Of a DNA stretch of 64,000 nt, positions 42,474 through 54,077 are shown one piece after another. The translations under genes and the position numbers were made by a program. Origin of the DNA: Burkholderiaceae bacterium (GTDB lineage Bacteria; Pseudomonadota; Gammaproteobacteria; Burkholderiales; Burkholderiaceae_E). The notes beneath the pieces are model-generated. The model ran no database searches, was not told where the DNA came from, and was given only the letters and a program-made list of their open reading frames with translations. Each line of letters opens with the position of its first letter. Position 1 is the stretch's first letter. The stretch lies in contig JAMLIN010000006.1 of NCBI GenBank assembly GCA_023954135.1, positions 1-64,000 of the forward strand, in the 5' to 3' direction.

Positions 42474-44279
42474 CTAGCGCTTGCGGGGAGGCGGCAGCTC
42501 GGTGCAGGCACCTTCGAAGAGCTCGGCCGCCAGGCCGATGGTTTCGCCGAGCGTCGGGTGCGGATGGATGGTCGCCCCGATGTCGGTCGCATCGGCCCCC
42601 ATCTCGATCGCCAACGCGACCTCGCCGATCATGTCGCCGGCATGGACGCCCACGATCGCCCCGCCGATCACCCGGTGGGTCGCCTCGTCGAAGATCAGCT
42701 TGGTGAAACCCTCGGCGCGCCCGTTGGCGGTCGCCCGGCCCGAAGCCGCCCAGGGGAACACCGCGCGCCCGATGGGGATCGATTCGGCCTTCGCCTGCGC
42801 CTCGGTCACCCCGACCCAGGCGACCTCCGGATCGGTATAGGCGACCGAAGGGATCACCCGGGCATCGAAGCGCGATTTCTGCCCGGCCGCTGCCTCGGCC
42901 GCCACATGGCCCTCGTGGGCGGCCTTGTGGGCGAGCATCGGATCGCCGACGATGTCGCCGATCGCGAAGACATGGGGGACGCTGGTGCGCATCTGGGCAT
43001 CGACCCGGATGAAGCCCCGGTCGTCGAGCATGATGCCCGCGGCCTCGGCGCCGATCGCAGCTCCGTTGGGACGGCGCCCCACCGCGCACAGAACGAGGTC
43101 GTAGACCTCCGGCGCGTCGGGCGCGTTCTTCCCCTCGAAGCTGACCTCGATGCCGCCGGGCGTCGCCCGCGCGCCCGTCGTCCGCGTACCGAGCATGACG
43201 CGCGCGAAGCGCCCCGCGTTGTGCTTCTGCCAGACCCGGACCAGGTCGGCGTCGGCGCCGGCCATCAGGCCGTCGAGCATCTCGACGACCTCGACCTTCG
43301 CGCCGAGCGTGGCGTAGACGGTGCCCATCTCCAGACCGATGATGCCCCCGCCGATCACCAGCATCCGCCCCGGGATCGACTCGAGCGCCAGCGCGCCGGT
43401 GGAATCGACCACGCGCGGGTCATCGGGCAGGAACGGCAGCCTGACCGCCTGCGAGCCGGCCGCGACGATGGCCTGATCGAAGCGCAGCAGGCGGGTCTCG
43501 CCCGTGGTCGCGCGGCCCGGCCCGTCGGTGAGCTCGATCTCGAGATGATGCGGATCGGCGAAACGCGCCGTCCCGCGGATCACCTCGACCTTGCGCCCCT
43601 TCGCCATTCCGGCCAGGCCGCCGGTCAGCTTGCCCACCACCTCCGACTTCCAGCCGCGCAGGCGATCGAGATCGATCCTCGGTTCGCCGAAGTCGACGCC
43701 GTGGGACGCCAGCGCACGCGCTTCGTCGATGACGGCGGCGGTATGCAGCAAGGCCTTCGACGGAATGCAGCCGACGTTGAGGCAGACGCCGCCGAGGGTC
43801 GGATAGCGCTCCACCAGCACGACCTCGAGGCCGAGATCGGCTGCCCGGAAGGCCGCGGCATAGCCACCCGGCCCGCCGCCGATCACCACGAGGGCGCAGC
43901 TGCTATCGGGCTTGCGCGAACCGACCGAACCGGTCGGGCGCGCGGCGGGCGAAGGAGCCGGGGCTCGGGCCGGTTCCTCCTTCGCAGCCTTCGGCGCAGG
44001 GGCCGGCGCCGGCGCCTCCTTCGACCCGGCCGAGCCCCCTGCCCCTTCCTCCAGCACCAGCAGCACGCTGCCTTCCGATACCTTGTCGCCCACCTTCACA
44101 CGCAGCTCGACCACACGACCCGACGCCGATGACGGTATCTCCATCGACGCCTTGTCGCTCTCCACCGTCACCAGGCTCTGCTCGGCTTGCACCTCGTCGC
44201 CTGACGACACCATCACCTCGATGACCTCCACCTCCTCGAAGTCACCAATGTCCGGTACCCGTACCTCGATCGCGCTCAT
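42474..44279 (-). CDS. lpdA: Dihydrolipoyl dehydrogenase with N-terminal lipoyl domain (E3)
   Basis: A 601-residue E3 that re-oxidises dihydrolipoyl groups with NAD+. Residues 1-80 are a lipoyl domain with the lipoyl lysine at 43 in ESDKASME; about 80-125 is an Ala/Pro/Lys hinge; the flavoprotein follows with [13 protein letters not shown], the redox disulfide in [10 protein letters not shown], and the catalytic His-Glu in HPHPTLGE. Lipoyl-E3 fusions are known in Neisseria and Cupriavidus. ATG 44279 is preferred (GGAG nearby); an in-frame GTG lies at 44303. The DNA of the lipoyl domain and hinge is identical over 307 bases to that of aceF. Confidence 0.96.
   Translation of the reverse strand: MSAIEVRVPDIGDFEEVEVIEVMVSSGDEVQAEQSLVTVESDKASMEIPSSASGRVVELRVKVGDKVSEGSVLLVLEEGAGGSAGSKEAPAPAPAPKAAKEEPARAPAPSPAARPTGSVGSRKPDSSCALVVIGGGPGGYAAAFRAADLGLEVVLVERYPTLGGVCLNVGCIPSKALLHTAAVIDEARALASHGVDFGEPRIDLDRLRGWKSEVVGKLTGGLAGMAKGRKVEVIRGTARFADPHHLEIELTDGPGRATTGETRLLRFDQAIVAAGSQAVRLPFLPDDPRVVDSTGALALESIPGRMLVIGGGIIGLEMGTVYATLGAKVEVVEMLDGLMAGADADLVRVWQKHNAGRFARVMLGTRTTGARATPGGIEVSFEGKNAPDAPEVYDLVLCAVGRRPNGAAIGAEAAGIMLDDRGFIRVDAQMRTSVPHVFAIGDIVGDPMLAHKAAHEGHVAAEAAAGQKSRFDARVIPSVAYTDPEVAWVGVTEAQAKAESIPIGRAVFPWAASGRATANGRAEGFTKLIFDEATHRVIGGAIVGVHAGDMIGEVALAIEMGADATDIGATIHPHPTLGETIGLAAELFEGACTELPPPRKR
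43965..44271. repeat. 307-base duplication, lpdA copy
   Basis: Identical base for base to 45354-45660 in aceF, covering the lipoyl domain and Ala/Pro linker; just outside it, the next bases differ at two positions before diverging. A duplication or gene-conversion tract. Confidence 0.9.
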
Positions 44280-44309
44280 CGCTCGTCTCTCCGACTCACC
44301 CACGGGTTC

Positions 44310-45671
44310 TCACAACATGGAGCGGCGGAAGTCCGCCAGCAGCTGCGCCAGATAGGCATTGAAGCGCGCGGCAGCAGCCCCGTCGATCACGCGGTGATCG
44401 TAGGAAAGCGACAGGGGCACCACGAGGCGCGGGACGAACTTGTCGCCGTCCCAGATCGGCCGGCGGGCAGCCCGGGACACGCCCAGGATCGCCACCTCCG
44501 GCGCATTGATGATCGGGGTGAAATAGGTTCCCCCGATCCCGCCGAGGCTCGAGATCGAGAAGGTTCCGCCCTGCATGTCCTTGGGCGAGAGCTTGCCTTC
44601 GCGCGCCTTGGCCGCAAGCGTCGCGGTCTCGGATGCGAGCTCGATCAGGCCCTTCTTGTCGGCGTCGCGGATGACGGGCACCACCAGACCGTTGGGCGTG
44701 TCGGCGGCGAAACCGATGTGGTAGTACTGCTTGAGCACGAGCTCCTCGCCCTCGAGCGAGCAGTTGAACTCCGGGAAGCGCCGCAACGTCGCCACGCAGG
44801 CCTTGATGAGGAACGCGAGCATGGTGATCTTGACGCCGGACTTGTCCTTCGCCGCCTCGTCGTTGAGCTGCAGGCGGAAGGCCTCCAGCTCGGTGACGTC
44901 CGCATCGTCATGATTGGTGACGTGCGGGATCATCACCCAGTTGCGATGCAGGTTGGCCGCCGACAGCTTGCGGACCCTGGCGAGCGGCTTCCTCTCGATC
45001 GGGCCGAAGCGGGCGAAGTCGACCTTCGGCCAGGGGATCAGCCCGAGGCCGGCGCCCTCGGCCGGCGCGCTCGCCGGCTTGGCGACCACCGACTTCACGA
45101 AGGCGAGCACGTCGTCGCGCGTGATCCGCTGCTTCGGGCCGGTGCCGGTGACCCGGGCGAGATCGACCCCGAGCTCGCGGGCGAAATGGCGCACCGACGG
45201 CGACGCATGGGGCTTGAGCACCGAGATCCCGTCACGCATCTCGACGGGAACCGGGTGGCTGCGTTCCACGTTGCCGGGGGCGGGCGGCGAATCGTCCGGA
45301 TCCTCGGCCGGCCCCGGCGCATCCGGGTCGGGCGCGGGCGAAGGAGCCGGAGCCCGGGCCGGTTCCTCCTTCGCAGCCTTCGGCGCAGGGGCCGGCGCCG
45401 GCGCCTCCTTCGACCCGGCCGAGCCCCCTGCCCCTTCCTCCAGCACCAGCAGCACGCTGCCTTCCGATACCTTGTCGCCCACCTTCACACGCAGCTCGAC
45501 CACACGACCCGACGCCGATGACGGTATCTCCATCGACGCCTTGTCGCTCTCCACCGTCACCAGGCTCTGCTCGGCTTGCACCTCGTCGCCTGACGACACC
45601 ATCACCTCGATGACCTCCACCTCCTCGAAGTCACCAATGTCCGGTACCCGTACCTCGATCGTCCCGCTCAT
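44310..45671 (-). CDS. aceF: Pyruvate dehydrogenase complex E2, dihydrolipoamide acetyltransferase
   Basis: A 453-residue E2 core. One N-terminal lipoyl domain (lipoyl lysine at 44 in ESDKASME), an Ala/Pro linker, a peripheral-subunit-binding domain (SPSVRHFARELGVDLARVTGTGPKQRITRDDV) and a catalytic domain ending with the active-site motif SYDHRVIDGAAAARF. ATG 45671 follows a GGAG site by 7 bases and lies 14 bases after the aceE stop; the frame is open to GTG 45674. A single lipoyl domain is at the low end for Proteobacteria; the E3 partner carries a second one. lpdA starts 30 bases downstream. Confidence 0.96.
   Translation of the reverse strand: MSGTIEVRVPDIGDFEEVEVIEVMVSSGDEVQAEQSLVTVESDKASMEIPSSASGRVVELRVKVGDKVSEGSVLLVLEEGAGGSAGSKEAPAPAPAPKAAKEEPARAPAPSPAPDPDAPGPAEDPDDSPPAPGNVERSHPVPVEMRDGISVLKPHASPSVRHFARELGVDLARVTGTGPKQRITRDDVLAFVKSVVAKPASAPAEGAGLGLIPWPKVDFARFGPIERKPLARVRKLSAANLHRNWVMIPHVTNHDDADVTELEAFRLQLNDEAAKDKSGVKITMLAFLIKACVATLRRFPEFNCSLEGEELVLKQYYHIGFAADTPNGLVVPVIRDADKKGLIELASETATLAAKAREGKLSPKDMQGGTFSISSLGGIGGTYFTPIINAPEVAILGVSRAARRPIWDGDKFVPRLVVPLSLSYDHRVIDGAAAARFNAYLAQLLADFRRSML
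45354..45660. repeat. 307-base duplication, aceF copy
   Basis: Partner of 43965-44271 in lpdA, offset by 1,389 bases; direct orientation. It codes for the lipoyl domain from near the start codon through the [20 protein letters not shown] linker. Confidence 0.9.
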
Positions 45672-45685
45672 CACTCGTCTCCGAC

Positions 45686-48421
<2,736 letters not shown>

Positions 48422-48527
48422 GGGGTCTCCTCGCTTTTGGCGTCCCATCGCTCACCAACGACACGGCCGGGACCAATGCCGTGCCGTCGGGTCGACGCGC
48501 GTTTCCAGTCAGGCTCTACTGCGGCCC

Positions 48528-48556
48528 ATTCTATGAATGGTTCCGGACAAAGACAA
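48528..48556 (-). promoter_or_regulatory. Sigma70-like promoter for aceE
   Basis: On the minus strand TTGTCT (48556-48551), a 17-base spacer and TAGAAT (48533-48528) match the -35/-10 consensus well. The site lies in an AT-rich patch and would give a leader of roughly 100 bases before aceE. Confidence 0.6.
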
Positions 48557-48653
48557 CAGTTTTTTTCGAATCTTGGAATGCAATCCCACGATACGATATT
48601 TTCTTATCGGTACACGGAATACCGGGGAGCCGGACCTGCGCAGCGCTTCCAGC

Positions 48654-48683
48654 TTGCGATCGGCATGGCGCGCCCGCTATAAT
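48654..48683 (+). promoter_or_regulatory. Promoter of the tRNA-Arg gene
   Basis: TTGCGA (48654-48659), an 18-base spacer and a perfect TATAAT (48678-48683) lie 15 bases before the tRNA 5' end. A GC-rich discriminator was not obvious. Confidence 0.65.
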
Positions 48684-48698
48684 TCTCGTTTCCCTCGG

Positions 48699-48775
48699 GC
48701 GGCTGTAGCTCAGTTGGATAGAGTACCTGGCTACGAACCAGGGGGTCGTGGGTTCGAATCCTGCCAGCCGCGCCA
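48699..48775 (+). tRNA. tRNA-Arg (anticodon ACG)
   Basis: A 77-base cloverleaf. The acceptor stem GCGGCTG pairs with CAGCCGC, the anticodon stem CCTGG/CCAGG encloses CTACGAA (anticodon ACG, where A34 is normally changed to inosine to read CGU/CGC/CGA), and the T-loop is TTCGAAT. The discriminator is G and the CCA end is encoded. A promoter lies upstream and an intrinsic terminator 17 bases downstream. No integrase or direct repeat of its 3' end is seen nearby, so no sign of use as an attachment site. Confidence 0.97.
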
Positions 48776-48791
48776 AAAGAATCAAGCACTT

Positions 48792-48825
48792 GGGCCAACT
48801 CTTCGGGGTTGGCCCTTTGCTTTTC
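48792..48825 (+). terminator. Intrinsic terminator of the tRNA-Arg gene
   Basis: GGGCCAAC (48792-48799) pairs perfectly with GTTGGCCC (48808-48815) around an 8-base loop containing TTCG, followed by TTTGCTTTT. Confidence 0.8.
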
Positions 48826-48840
48826 GGCCCTTTGCTTTTC
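48811..48840 (+). repeat. Tandem 15-base duplication after the terminator
   Basis: GGCCCTTTGCTTTTC occurs twice head to tail (48811-48825 and 48826-48840); the first copy is the right arm and T-tract of the terminator. Confidence 0.8.
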
Positions 48841-48997
48841 GAGTCTCGCGTCCACCAGCGTCGGAAAGTCATCCGTTTCCTCTCGCCCACCTGAACGCTC
48901 TTCGGACATACTGGGCGTCCCTCGACATTCGCAGCGGCACCGGCAGCCCGAAGCCGCATGGGCCGCGCGACCCCAGCCACGCATCATGTCCCCTCCC

Positions 48998-50152
48998 ATG
49001 AACTCGCAGACCCTGCAGCAGCGCTTCTTCCTGCTGCTGCTCGCCCTGGTGACGATCGCCTTCATGGCGGTGCTCTACCCGTTCTACGGCGCGGTGTTCT
49101 GGGCGCTGATCCTCGCGATGCTGTTCGCTCCCCTGCAGCGGGTGGTGCTGCGCCGCATGCCGTCGCGCCCCAACCTCGCCGCGCTGATCTCACTCGCGGT
49201 GATCATGTTCCTCGTGATCCTGCCGATCTCGCTGATCCTGGTGGCCCTGGTTCGCCAGGCGACCGCGATCTACGGCCGCATCACCTCGGGCGAGATCGAC
49301 TTCGGGCTCTACCTGCAGCAGATCCTTTCGCTTATGCCCGCCTGGGCTCACTCGCGAATGGCCGAGCTCGGCCTGCTCGACATCGCCGGCGTCCAGGAGC
49401 GCCTGCGCGAAGGCCTGGCGCAGATCGGCCATGTCGTGGCGCCCCAGGCGATCAACATCGGCCAGAATACCCTGCAGTTCCTGGTGAGCCTCGGGATCAT
49501 GCTCTACCTGCTGTACTTCCTGCTGCGCGACGGCCGGACGCTCGCCGCGCACGTGAGCCGCGCGATTCCTCTCGCCGAGGAACAGAAGCTCCATCTGCTG
49601 CGCAATTTCGTCACCGTCATCAAGGCCACCGTGAAGGGGAACATCGCGGTCGCCGCGACCCAAGGCGCGCTCGGCGGCCTCATCCTGTGGCTGCTCGGCA
49701 TCCAGGGCGTGCTGCTCTGGTCAGTGGTGATGGCCTTCCTCTCGCTGCTGCCGGCGGTGGGCGCCGGCCTGATCTGGGGCCCGATCGCGCTGTACTTCCT
49801 CGCCACCGGGGCCACCTGGCAGGGCATCGTCCTGATCGCCTACGGCATCTTCGTGATCGGGCTGGTCGACAACGCGCTGCGGCCGATACTGGTGGGCAAG
49901 GACACCAAGCTGCCGGACTACATGGTGCTGATCACCACGATCGGCGGCCTTACCCTGTTCGGCCTCAACGGCTTCGTCATCGGGCCGCTGATCGCGGTGC
50001 TGTTCGTGGCGGCGTGGAACCTGTTCGTCTCGCCCGAGAAGGTGCGCGCCGAGACGCACGAAGAGGTCCGCGAGGAAGCCCGCCGGGAAGCGATCGAGGA
50101 AGCGGCCGACAGGAAGGCGATCGGGCAAGCGGAAGGAAGGCAGGAATCCTGA
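48998..50152 (+). CDS. AI-2E family transporter (PF01594)
   Basis: A 384-residue membrane protein of the AI-2E/PerM/YdiK family with about eight hydrophobic helices, including the N-terminal FLLLLALVTIAFMAVLYPFYGAVFWA outline and the typical LLPAVGAGLIWGPIALYFL and DNALRPILVGKDTKLPDYMVLITTIGGL blocks. Members are thought to export small molecules or ions; autoinducer-2 export is shown only for TqsA, so function here is open. The C-terminal 35 residues are strongly charged (Glu/Arg). ATG 48998 is chosen by resemblance to family N-termini; ATG 48986 is in frame and neither has a good ribosome-binding site. Confidence 0.88.
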   Translation: MNSQTLQQRFFLLLLALVTIAFMAVLYPFYGAVFWALILAMLFAPLQRVVLRRMPSRPNLAALISLAVIMFLVILPISLILVALVRQATAIYGRITSGEIDFGLYLQQILSLMPAWAHSRMAELGLLDIAGVQERLREGLAQIGHVVAPQAINIGQNTLQFLVSLGIMLYLLYFLLRDGRTLAAHVSRAIPLAEEQKLHLLRNFVTVIKATVKGNIAVAATQGALGGLILWLLGIQGVLLWSVVMAFLSLLPAVGAGLIWGPIALYFLATGATWQGIVLIAYGIFVIGLVDNALRPILVGKDTKLPDYMVLITTIGGLTLFGLNGFVIGPLIAVLFVAAWNLFVSPEKVRAETHEEVREEARREAIEEAADRKAIGQAEGRQES

Positions 50153-50245
50153 ACGCAGGCGCATGAGATCGACATCCGGCGTCCGGCCGCTGCCGCCCGG
50201 CGCCGCGCCCGAGCGTCCGCGCAGGGCGCGACATAGAATCGGCCC

Positions 50246-51973
50246 ATGATCCATCCCCTCCGTTCCCGTCCGCCCACCGCGATGCTGCGCGGTTTCGTCG
50301 CGTGCGTCGCCTGGGCATTGGCGGCACCGCTTGCGCTGGCCAACGAATCCTTCCTGCCGGGCAGGACCCACCCGCCGGCGGACGCATTGCCGGCTGCCCC
50401 GATTCCCGGACCGGCGGCCGATGGCATGCCCACGCCCGCGCTTCCCGCCGATGCCTACGAGCGGGTGCGCCTGTATGCCGGAGCGCCTGCCATGCTCTGG
50501 CTCGACGAGACGCGGCTGCCCGCCGCCCATGCATGGGTGATGGCCGGCCTGCTCGACGATGCCGCGAGCGACGGGCTCGACCGCAACGACTACGGTCTCG
50601 ACGAGATCGCGCGCCGTTTCGACGACCTGGCGACGATGCGCGCGTCCTCGCCCGACGACCCGCGGCTCGCCGCCGCCGATCGCCTGCTGACCGAGTCCGC
50701 CCTGCGCTTCCTGCGCCATCTGCATCTCGGCCGCATGGATCCGGCCAAGGCCCATCGGGGCGTCCGGCTCCCGGCGCGCAGCTTCGACGCCGAAGCCTTG
50801 CTCGCCGATGCCCTGCGCCATCGGACGGTGGAGCGACTGCGCGAACGCGCCGCCCCGCCCTTGCCGATGTACGGTCGCCTGCGCAAGGCGCTGGCCGACT
50901 ACCGCTCGATCGCGGCGAGCCCCGTCCCGCTGCCGCCGCTCGCCCCCCTGCCCGCCAGGGGCAAGCTCGAGCCGGGCGAGCACTGGGACGGCGTCCCAGG
51001 ACTGAGCCAGTTGCTCCACGCCCTCGGCGACCTTCCCGGACAAGCGCTCGTCACCGACATCTACGAACCGGAGCTCGTCGACGCGGTGCGCCGCTTCCAG
51101 GGCCGCCATGGCCTGGACGTCGACGGCATCATCGGCAGGCAGACCCATGCCGAGCTCTCGGTGCCGATCACGGCGCGCATCGTGCAGATCGAGCTGGCCC
51201 TCGAGCGCCTGCGCTGGCTGCCCGAGATCGACGCCGACACCTTCGTCGCCATCAACATCCCGGCGTTCCGGCTCTGGGCCTTCGACAGGGGCAACGGCGG
51301 CGAGCCGGACGTCTGGGACACCCGGATCGTGGTCGGCGATGCGAGCACCCGTACTCCGATCTTCGTCGACCACATGCGCTGGATCGAATTCAATCCGTAC
51401 TGGCACGTCCCGCGCTCGATCACCCGCCGCGAGCTTCTGCCGAAGCTGCACCAGGACCCGCTCTACCTCGATCGCCAGTCGATGCGGATTCTCGACCGGC
51501 AAGGCGTGAACGCGGGCCCTCCGACCCCCGAGATTCTCGAGGGCCTGGCCGACGGAACCTACCGGATCCGCCAGGACCCCGGGGCGACGAACGCCCTCGG
51601 CAAGGTGAAGTTCGTCCTGCCGAACGACATGTCGATCTATCTGCACGATACGCCGAGCCGAGGGCTGTTCAGCCGCTCCCGGCGCGCCTTCAGCCATGGC
51701 TGCATCCGGGTCGAATCGCCCGAGACCCTGGCGCAGCGGCTGCTCGCCAACACCGGCAAATGGCCGCAGGAATCGATCATGCAGGCGATCGACTCGGGCC
51801 AGCGGACCATCGCCGGGCTGCGCCGGCCGATACCGGTGGTGATCTTCTATGTGACGACGATGGTCGATCCGGACGGTTCGATCCGCTTCTACCCGGACAT
51901 CTACGACTACGATCGCGATGCGCTCGCCAGCCTGCGCTCGGCCGGCAAGGTCGCCGCCGGCCAGGCCGGCTGA
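50246..51973 (+). CDS. L,D-transpeptidase (LdtD/YcbB-like)
   Basis: A 575-residue exported peptidoglycan enzyme. Residues 1-32 are a signal peptide ending APLALA-N. A peptidoglycan-binding helix bundle lies at about 270-300 (DAVRRFQGRHGLDVDGIIGRQT). The YkuD catalytic domain follows, with HDTPSRGLFSRSRRAFSHGCIRVESP; the nucleophile is Cys486 and the histidine of SHGC is adjacent. The long N-terminal scaffold and the capping subdomain match LdtD rather than the short Ldt enzymes. It makes 3-3 mDAP-mDAP crosslinks. A MepK-like endopeptidase gene faces it 19 bases away. Confidence 0.94.
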   Translation: MIHPLRSRPPTAMLRGFVACVAWALAAPLALANESFLPGRTHPPADALPAAPIPGPAADGMPTPALPADAYERVRLYAGAPAMLWLDETRLPAAHAWVMAGLLDDAASDGLDRNDYGLDEIARRFDDLATMRASSPDDPRLAAADRLLTESALRFLRHLHLGRMDPAKAHRGVRLPARSFDAEALLADALRHRTVERLRERAAPPLPMYGRLRKALADYRSIAASPVPLPPLAPLPARGKLEPGEHWDGVPGLSQLLHALGDLPGQALVTDIYEPELVDAVRRFQGRHGLDVDGIIGRQTHAELSVPITARIVQIELALERLRWLPEIDADTFVAINIPAFRLWAFDRGNGGEPDVWDTRIVVGDASTRTPIFVDHMRWIEFNPYWHVPRSITRRELLPKLHQDPLYLDRQSMRILDRQGVNAGPPTPEILEGLADGTYRIRQDPGATNALGKVKFVLPNDMSIYLHDTPSRGLFSRSRRAFSHGCIRVESPETLAQRLLANTGKWPQESIMQAIDSGQRTIAGLRRPIPVVIFYVTTMVDPDGSIRFYPDIYDYDRDALASLRSAGKVAAGQAG

Positions 51974-51992
51974 TCCGGCCCCGGGGCCGCGC

Positions 51993-52544
51993 CTACCAGG
52001 TGCGGAAGCGCCCGGTGTCGAGATGGACGAACTGCGACTTCCGGTAGAAGCCGACGCCGCCGCCCTTGAGGTCGATCGCGGCGTCGCGCACGTCGGCGAG
52101 GGGCACGCCGGGGATCCGGATGTCGATCGCCCTGCCGTCCATGTGCATGCTGCGCCTGGCAACCCCGCCGCCGCCGCGCTTGCGCAGCATCAGGTTGGTT
52201 GCCTCCGAGCGGAAGCCCGAGATGATGTGGATGCTGCGATCGGTACCGAGCTCGCGGCGCAGCTTCGCGAGCAGGACGATCAGGTCCGGGTCGATGATGC
52301 CGATATCGCCGGAATAGTGATCGCGCAGGAAGACGTTGACCTTCGTGAGCGCCCGACGGTCCAGCACATGCGGATCGGAGGGAATCGCCAGGGATTCCCC
52401 GGTATGCAGATGGCGCATCGTGATCGCTTTCGGCCCGCCGGGTCCGAGGTCCGATACCCGCGCCAGCGCCGAAGTGGAGAACGGCAGCAGCAGGCCGCCG
52501 GCAGTCAGTCCACGCAATAGTCGCCGGCGGTGGTCGTTCACCAT
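51993..52544 (-). CDS. DUF882/MepK-like murein endopeptidase (M15 family)
   Basis: A 183-residue exported protein like E. coli YcbK (MepK), which cuts 3-3 crosslinks made by L,D-transpeptidases. The N-terminus has a twin-arginine-like DHRRRLLRGL followed by a hydrophobic stretch ending SALA. Zinc-site motifs are visible: IISGFRSEATN, SMHMDGRAIDIRIPG and QFVHLDTGRFRTW. ATG 52544 has AAGG about 7 bases upstream; ATG 52550 is an alternative. It converges on the L,D-transpeptidase; in E. coli the two genes are also neighbours but in the same direction. Confidence 0.9.
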   Translation of the reverse strand: MVNDHRRRLLRGLTAGGLLLPFSTSALARVSDLGPGGPKAITMRHLHTGESLAIPSDPHVLDRRALTKVNVFLRDHYSGDIGIIDPDLIVLLAKLRRELGTDRSIHIISGFRSEATNLMLRKRGGGGVARRSMHMDGRAIDIRIPGVPLADVRDAAIDLKGGGVGFYRKSQFVHLDTGRFRTW

Positions 52545-52824
52545 CGTCATGCCTTGTTCTCCGTGTTTCCGCGTCGCCCGCACGCACCAGTCGGGGCGGC
52601 CGCTGTGTGACGAACGCCACACTCCAACCCTTCCGAGCACGAAGGGTACTTGACAAACGAGGCGAGGATCAAGCCGACGGGACGACGAGCGGCCGGTTCC
52701 GGGGCATGAACGCGCGACCGCAAGCCGCTTGCCGCCCGCGATCGTGGTCGATACGAGCCGGTCTACACTGTCTGCCGCCGGACCGAGGAAACAAACCGGC
52801 GATGCCTTCATCAGCGGGGGAGAC

Positions 52825-54060
52825 ATGCCGGTATTCAGGGGTTGGATCGTCGTCTGGGCGGCATTCGCCTGCATGACCGTCATCTTCGGCGTCGCCTACT
52901 CGTTCGCGGCCTTCTTCGCCGCCTTCGAGTCGGAGTTCCACGCACAGCGCGCCGATGTCTCGCTGGTCTTCGGCCTCGCGTCCCTGCTCTACTTCGGGCT
53001 CGGCGCCTTCGGCGGCATGGCGAGCGACCGCTGGGGGCCCCGGGTGGTCGGCGTTGCCGGCATGCTGCTGATCGCCGCAGGCCTGATGGTGGCGAGCCTC
53101 GCCGATTCGCTGCCGGTCGTCTACGCCGGCTACGGCATCGGCGTCGGGCTGGGGATCGCGCTGGTCTACACGCCGTCGATGGGTGCGGTGCAGCCCTGGT
53201 TCCTGCGCCGCCGCGGCCTCGCCTCCGGCGTCGCGAGCGCCGGGATCGGAATGGGCACCTTCGCCCTGCCCCTGGTCGCGGCCATCCTGATCGACGCCGG
53301 CGGCTGGCGCTCGGCGATGCAATGGCTCGCGGCGATCACCCTCATCGCCGGCATCTCCGCCGCCTGGCGGCTCGAGCGCGACCCGCGTCGCTACGGCCTG
53401 TGGCCCGACGGCGATGCGGCCCCGGCCGGCGCGCCGGCCGGTGGCTCGGGGCCGAACGGCCTTGCCCTGCGCGAGATCGTGCGGACCCGGAGCTTTCGCT
53501 GGATGTACGTATCGCTCATGGTCGCCGGCGTCTCCATGTTCGTGCCCTTCGCCCACCTGTCGGCGGGCGCGCGGGATGCCGGCATCGGTGAAGCCCAGGC
53601 GGTTGCGCTGGTCGGCCTCATCGGCATCGGCAGCCTGATCGGGCGCTTCGGGGTCGGGACGCTCGCCGACCGCTTCGGCCGGCTCGAGAGCAGGGTCGCC
53701 GTCGAGCTCATGGTCGGAGGGTCGATGCTGATCTGGCTCGCCGGCCAGTACTCCGGTTCCTGGCTCGTGTTCGCCGTGTTCGCGCTGGTGTTCGGATTCA
53801 GCTACGGCGGGATCGTGTCCCTGCTGCCCCCGATCGTCACCGATCTGTACGGTACCCGCGCGGTCGCCGGCGGCATCGGGGTGCTCTACTCCGGCGCGGC
53901 CTTCGGCTCGATCATCGGGCCGGTGCTTGCCGGCGCGGTGTTCGATGCAACCGGCTCCTATGACATCGCGCTCGTCGGCGGGCTGATCTGCTCCGCCTGC
54001 AGCGCCTTCTGCGCCTGGACCGTCGCCCGCATGGCGGCCAGGGGCGAAGGCAGCACCTGA
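52825..54060 (+). CDS. MFS transporter (monocarboxylate/oxalate-formate-like)
   Basis: A 411-residue carrier with twelve predicted helices in two six-helix halves and a cytoplasmic loop at about 195-225 (DPRRYGLWPDGDAA). The loop-2 motif is GGMASDRWGPRVVG and its repeat in the second half is GTLADRFGRLESR. The opening RGWIVVWAAFACMTVIFGVAYSF resembles the monocarboxylate and oxalate:formate antiporter subfamilies, so a small carboxylate is the best guess. ATG 52825 has a GGGGGAG site close by. It diverges from the MepK-like gene and converges on the next one. Confidence 0.9.
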   Translation: MPVFRGWIVVWAAFACMTVIFGVAYSFAAFFAAFESEFHAQRADVSLVFGLASLLYFGLGAFGGMASDRWGPRVVGVAGMLLIAAGLMVASLADSLPVVYAGYGIGVGLGIALVYTPSMGAVQPWFLRRRGLASGVASAGIGMGTFALPLVAAILIDAGGWRSAMQWLAAITLIAGISAAWRLERDPRRYGLWPDGDAAPAGAPAGGSGPNGLALREIVRTRSFRWMYVSLMVAGVSMFVPFAHLSAGARDAGIGEAQAVALVGLIGIGSLIGRFGVGTLADRFGRLESRVAVELMVGGSMLIWLAGQYSGSWLVFAVFALVFGFSYGGIVSLLPPIVTDLYGTRAVAGGIGVLYSGAAFGSIIGPVLAGAVFDATGSYDIALVGGLICSACSAFCAWTVARMAARGEGST

Positions 54061-54077
54061 CTACGGGCGAGGCCGGA

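Noticed and set aside
48699-48775. tRNA-Arg as an integration site for a mobile element
   Set aside because: No integrase gene and no repeated 3' end of the tRNA are present on either side.
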